DNA from: Flavobacteriales bacterium
GTDB taxonomy: Bacteria; Bacteroidota; Bacteroidia; Flavobacteriales_E; Vicingaceae
Length of the DNA: 6,616 nucleotides
Assembly (NCBI GenBank): GCA_029262915.1
Contig: JAJCYN010000055.1
Location: forward strand, 1 to 6,616
Direction of reading: 5' to 3'
Positions 5,135 to 6,616 of the stretch are shown here, one piece after another. Position 1 is the stretch's first letter; every line of letters starts with the position of its first letter. The translations under genes and the position numbers were made by a program. The notes beneath the pieces were generated by a model. The model searched no databases. It was not told the origin of the DNA and saw nothing but the letters and a program-made list of their open reading frames with translations.

Positions 5135-6508
5135 CTATCCAAATAAATGCCCAAAAACTTCTTCTACTTTACTTACAAATATAATTTCTATTTTGTGGTT
5201 GGCTGCTGTTATTCCTTTTTTGTTGTATTTAGAAATAAAGATTTTATCAAAACCTAGCTTTTCAGCTTCCATTATACGTTGGTCGATTCGGCTAATGGGC
5301 CTAATTTCTCCAGATAAACCTACTTCAGCAGAAAAACAATTATTAGAACCAATATAGATGTCTTCACCAGAAGATAATATAGCACTGATCACAGCCAAAT
5401 CAATAGATGGATCATTAACTTTTAACCCTCCCGCAATATTCAAGAAAACATCTTTAGTCGCTAAACGAAACCCACAACGTTTTTCTAATACGGCAAATAG
5501 CATGTTTAATCTTTTACCATCAAAACCTGTGGTAGATCGTTGAGGTGTACCATAAGCTGCGGAACTTACTAATGCTTGTATTTCAATTAACAAAGGCCTG
5601 TTGCCTTCCATAGTTGCTCCAATGGCGGTACCACTTAGTTGCTCTTCTTTGTTGCTAATTAATATTTCAGAGGGGTTATCAACCTCCCGCAGCCCTGCTC
5701 CATGCATCTCGTAAATTCCGAGTTCATTGGTTGAGCCAAATCTATTTTTGATAGAACGCAATAAACGGTAAATGTGGTTTCGATCTCCTTCAAACTGCAG
5801 TACAACATCCACCATATGCTCTAAAATTTTTGGTCCAGCAATGTGACCATCTTTAGTAATGTGACCAATTAAGAATACTGGTGTATTGGTTTCTTTAGCA
5901 TAACGCATTAATTCTGAGGTACATTCCCTTACTTGAGAAATACTGCCAGGCGAAGAATCGATAGTTGTGGTATGTAGTGTCTGTATTGAATCAATTACCA
6001 ATATTTCTGGTTGTAATTCTTTAATATGATGGAATATATTTTGTGTTGATGTTTCTGTTAGGATGTAACAATCAGGGTTTTTGTTTCCTATTCTATCGGC
6101 ACGCATTTTCGTTTGTTGTTCACTTTCCTCACCAGTTACGTAAAGTATTTTATGTCCCTTTAATCGCAATGACATTTGCAACATTAAAGTAGATTTTCCT
6201 ATTCCAGGATCGCCACCAAATAGTATTAATGAACCAGGAACTAAACCTCCTCCGAGCACTCTGTTTAATTCTGTTCCAGGTAATTTAATACGAGGAATAT
6301 CCGAAAGTTCAATGTTATCTAACTGTTGAGGTTTGCTTGTACGATTAGTATTAAACGTAGCTTTAATATCATTTGGATTAGGCTTACTTACAACTTCTTC
6401 TACAATGGTATTCCACTCATTACAAGATGCACATTTACCAACCCATTTGTCATATTGAGCACCACAACTCTGACAAAAAAAGGTTGTTTTTACTTTAATT
6501 TTTGCCAT
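5135..6508 (-). CDS. radA: DNA repair protein RadA (Sms)
   Basis: The predicted protein has 457 residues, normal for the family. RadA is a RecA-related, DnaB-like motor that drives branch migration during recombinational repair in the cytoplasm. The order of parts is standard: a four-cysteine zinc finger (C12, C15, C26, C29 in FFCQSCG...GKCASCNEW), Walker A GGDPGIGKST (98-107), Walker B LVIDSIQ (170-176), the RadA-specific KNRFG motif (254-258), and a C-terminal Lon-protease-like domain from about residue 280 (LSGEIRPISRIDQR near the end). All key residues are present, so it should be functional. The ATG lies 12 bp after the stop of the upstream gene, suggesting cotranscription. Downstream, radA is separated from the ATPase operon by 239 bp that include the hairpin and the putative cassette junction; this spacer looks like the insertion point. 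Confidence 0.98.
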   Translation of the reverse strand: MAKIKVKTTFFCQSCGAQYDKWVGKCASCNEWNTIVEEVVSKPNPNDIKATFNTNRTSKPQQLDNIELSDIPRIKLPGTELNRVLGGGLVPGSLILFGGDPGIGKSTLMLQMSLRLKGHKILYVTGEESEQQTKMRADRIGNKNPDCYILTETSTQNIFHHIKELQPEILVIDSIQTLHTTTIDSSPGSISQVRECTSELMRYAKETNTPVFLIGHITKDGHIAGPKILEHMVDVVLQFEGDRNHIYRLLRSIKNRFGSTNELGIYEMHGAGLREVDNPSEILISNKEEQLSGTAIGATMEGNRPLLIEIQALVSSAAYGTPQRSTTGFDGKRLNMLFAVLEKRCGFRLATKDVFLNIAGGLKVNDPSIDLAVISAILSSGEDIYIGSNNCFSAEVGLSGEIRPISRIDQRIMEAEKLGFDKIFISKYNKKGITAANHKIEIIFVSKVEEVFGHLFG

Positions 6509-6520
6509 ACTGCGATATGA

Positions 6521-6616
6521 TTAAGCTAATGCTGTACTATTTTTCTTTTTTGCTAAAGAAGCTTTAATATCTTCTACTTCTCCTTTAGGAATAGCATTGA
6601 TAAGTTCTTTGGTGTA
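6521..6616 (-). CDS. 3' end of an unidentified gene upstream of radA (partial)
   Basis: The minus strand is open from the right window edge to TAA at 6523-6521 and encodes 31 residues. It reads YTKELINAIPKGEVEDIKAS and then LAKKKNSTALA, a helical segment followed by a lysine-rich tail. I do not recognise the family. It ends only 12 bp before the radA start on the same strand, so the two probably share a transcript, and this supports the frame being real. The start and most of the gene lie outside the window. Confidence 0.72.
   Translation of the reverse strand, partial: YTKELINAIPKGEVEDIKASLAKKKNSTALA

Noticed and set aside
5358..5543. Plus-strand open frame antisense to radA
   Set aside because: It mirrors conserved RadA codons; there is no independent support.
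6326..6520. Plus-strand open frame antisense to the radA 5' end
   Set aside because: It is antisense to the RadA zinc-finger region, so it is a shadow.

Overview
The window looks like chromosomal DNA of a Bacteroidota member, most likely near Sphingobacteriales (Pedobacter-like). It is AT-rich and its starts lack Shine-Dalgarno sequences. It holds a perfect match to the Bacteroidota -7 promoter box (TAnnTTTG), an outer-membrane barrel protein with a helix-hairpin-helix head, and a palindromic repeat of a type I recall from such genomes. The genus is inference.

Layout. (1) Positions 1-2414, plus strand: the tail of a beta-strand-rich, probably outer-membrane protein is followed, with a one-base stop/start overlap, by a 748-residue secreted protein with a helix-hairpin-helix region and a C-terminal beta-barrel. 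An 88-bp palindromic repeat (225-312) lies inside the 5' end of that gene and is translated through. (2) Positions 2415-2871: a short orphan gene for a 68-residue coiled-coil protein. (3) Positions 2872-4981, minus strand: a compact two-gene operon for an ABC-class AAA ATPase (401 aa) and a probable PD-(D/E)XK-type nuclease (203 aa). The genes overlap by 4 bp (ATGA), carry their own promoter box, and are closely bracketed by inverted GTTAGGTGTA/TACACCTAAC sites with a 194-bp palindromic attC-like element at the 3' end. (4) Positions 5135-6616, minus strand: housekeeping radA preceded after 12 bp by the end of another gene of unknown identity.

Main interpretation. The ATPase/nuclease pair sits between conserved-looking flanks like a self-contained cargo cassette. 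Its ends follow integron cassette rules: GTTRRRY cores as direct repeats at both ends, and the TTRRRY at the cassette start is complementary to the RYYYAAC inverse core of the cassette's own 3' element. No integrase is visible, so this would be an integrase-less (CALIN-like) cassette or a mobile unit with similar logic. An ATPase sensor plus nuclease effector is the usual plan of antiphage modules, so an uncharacterised two-gene defence system is the best guess. Neither mobility nor function can be proven from sequence alone.
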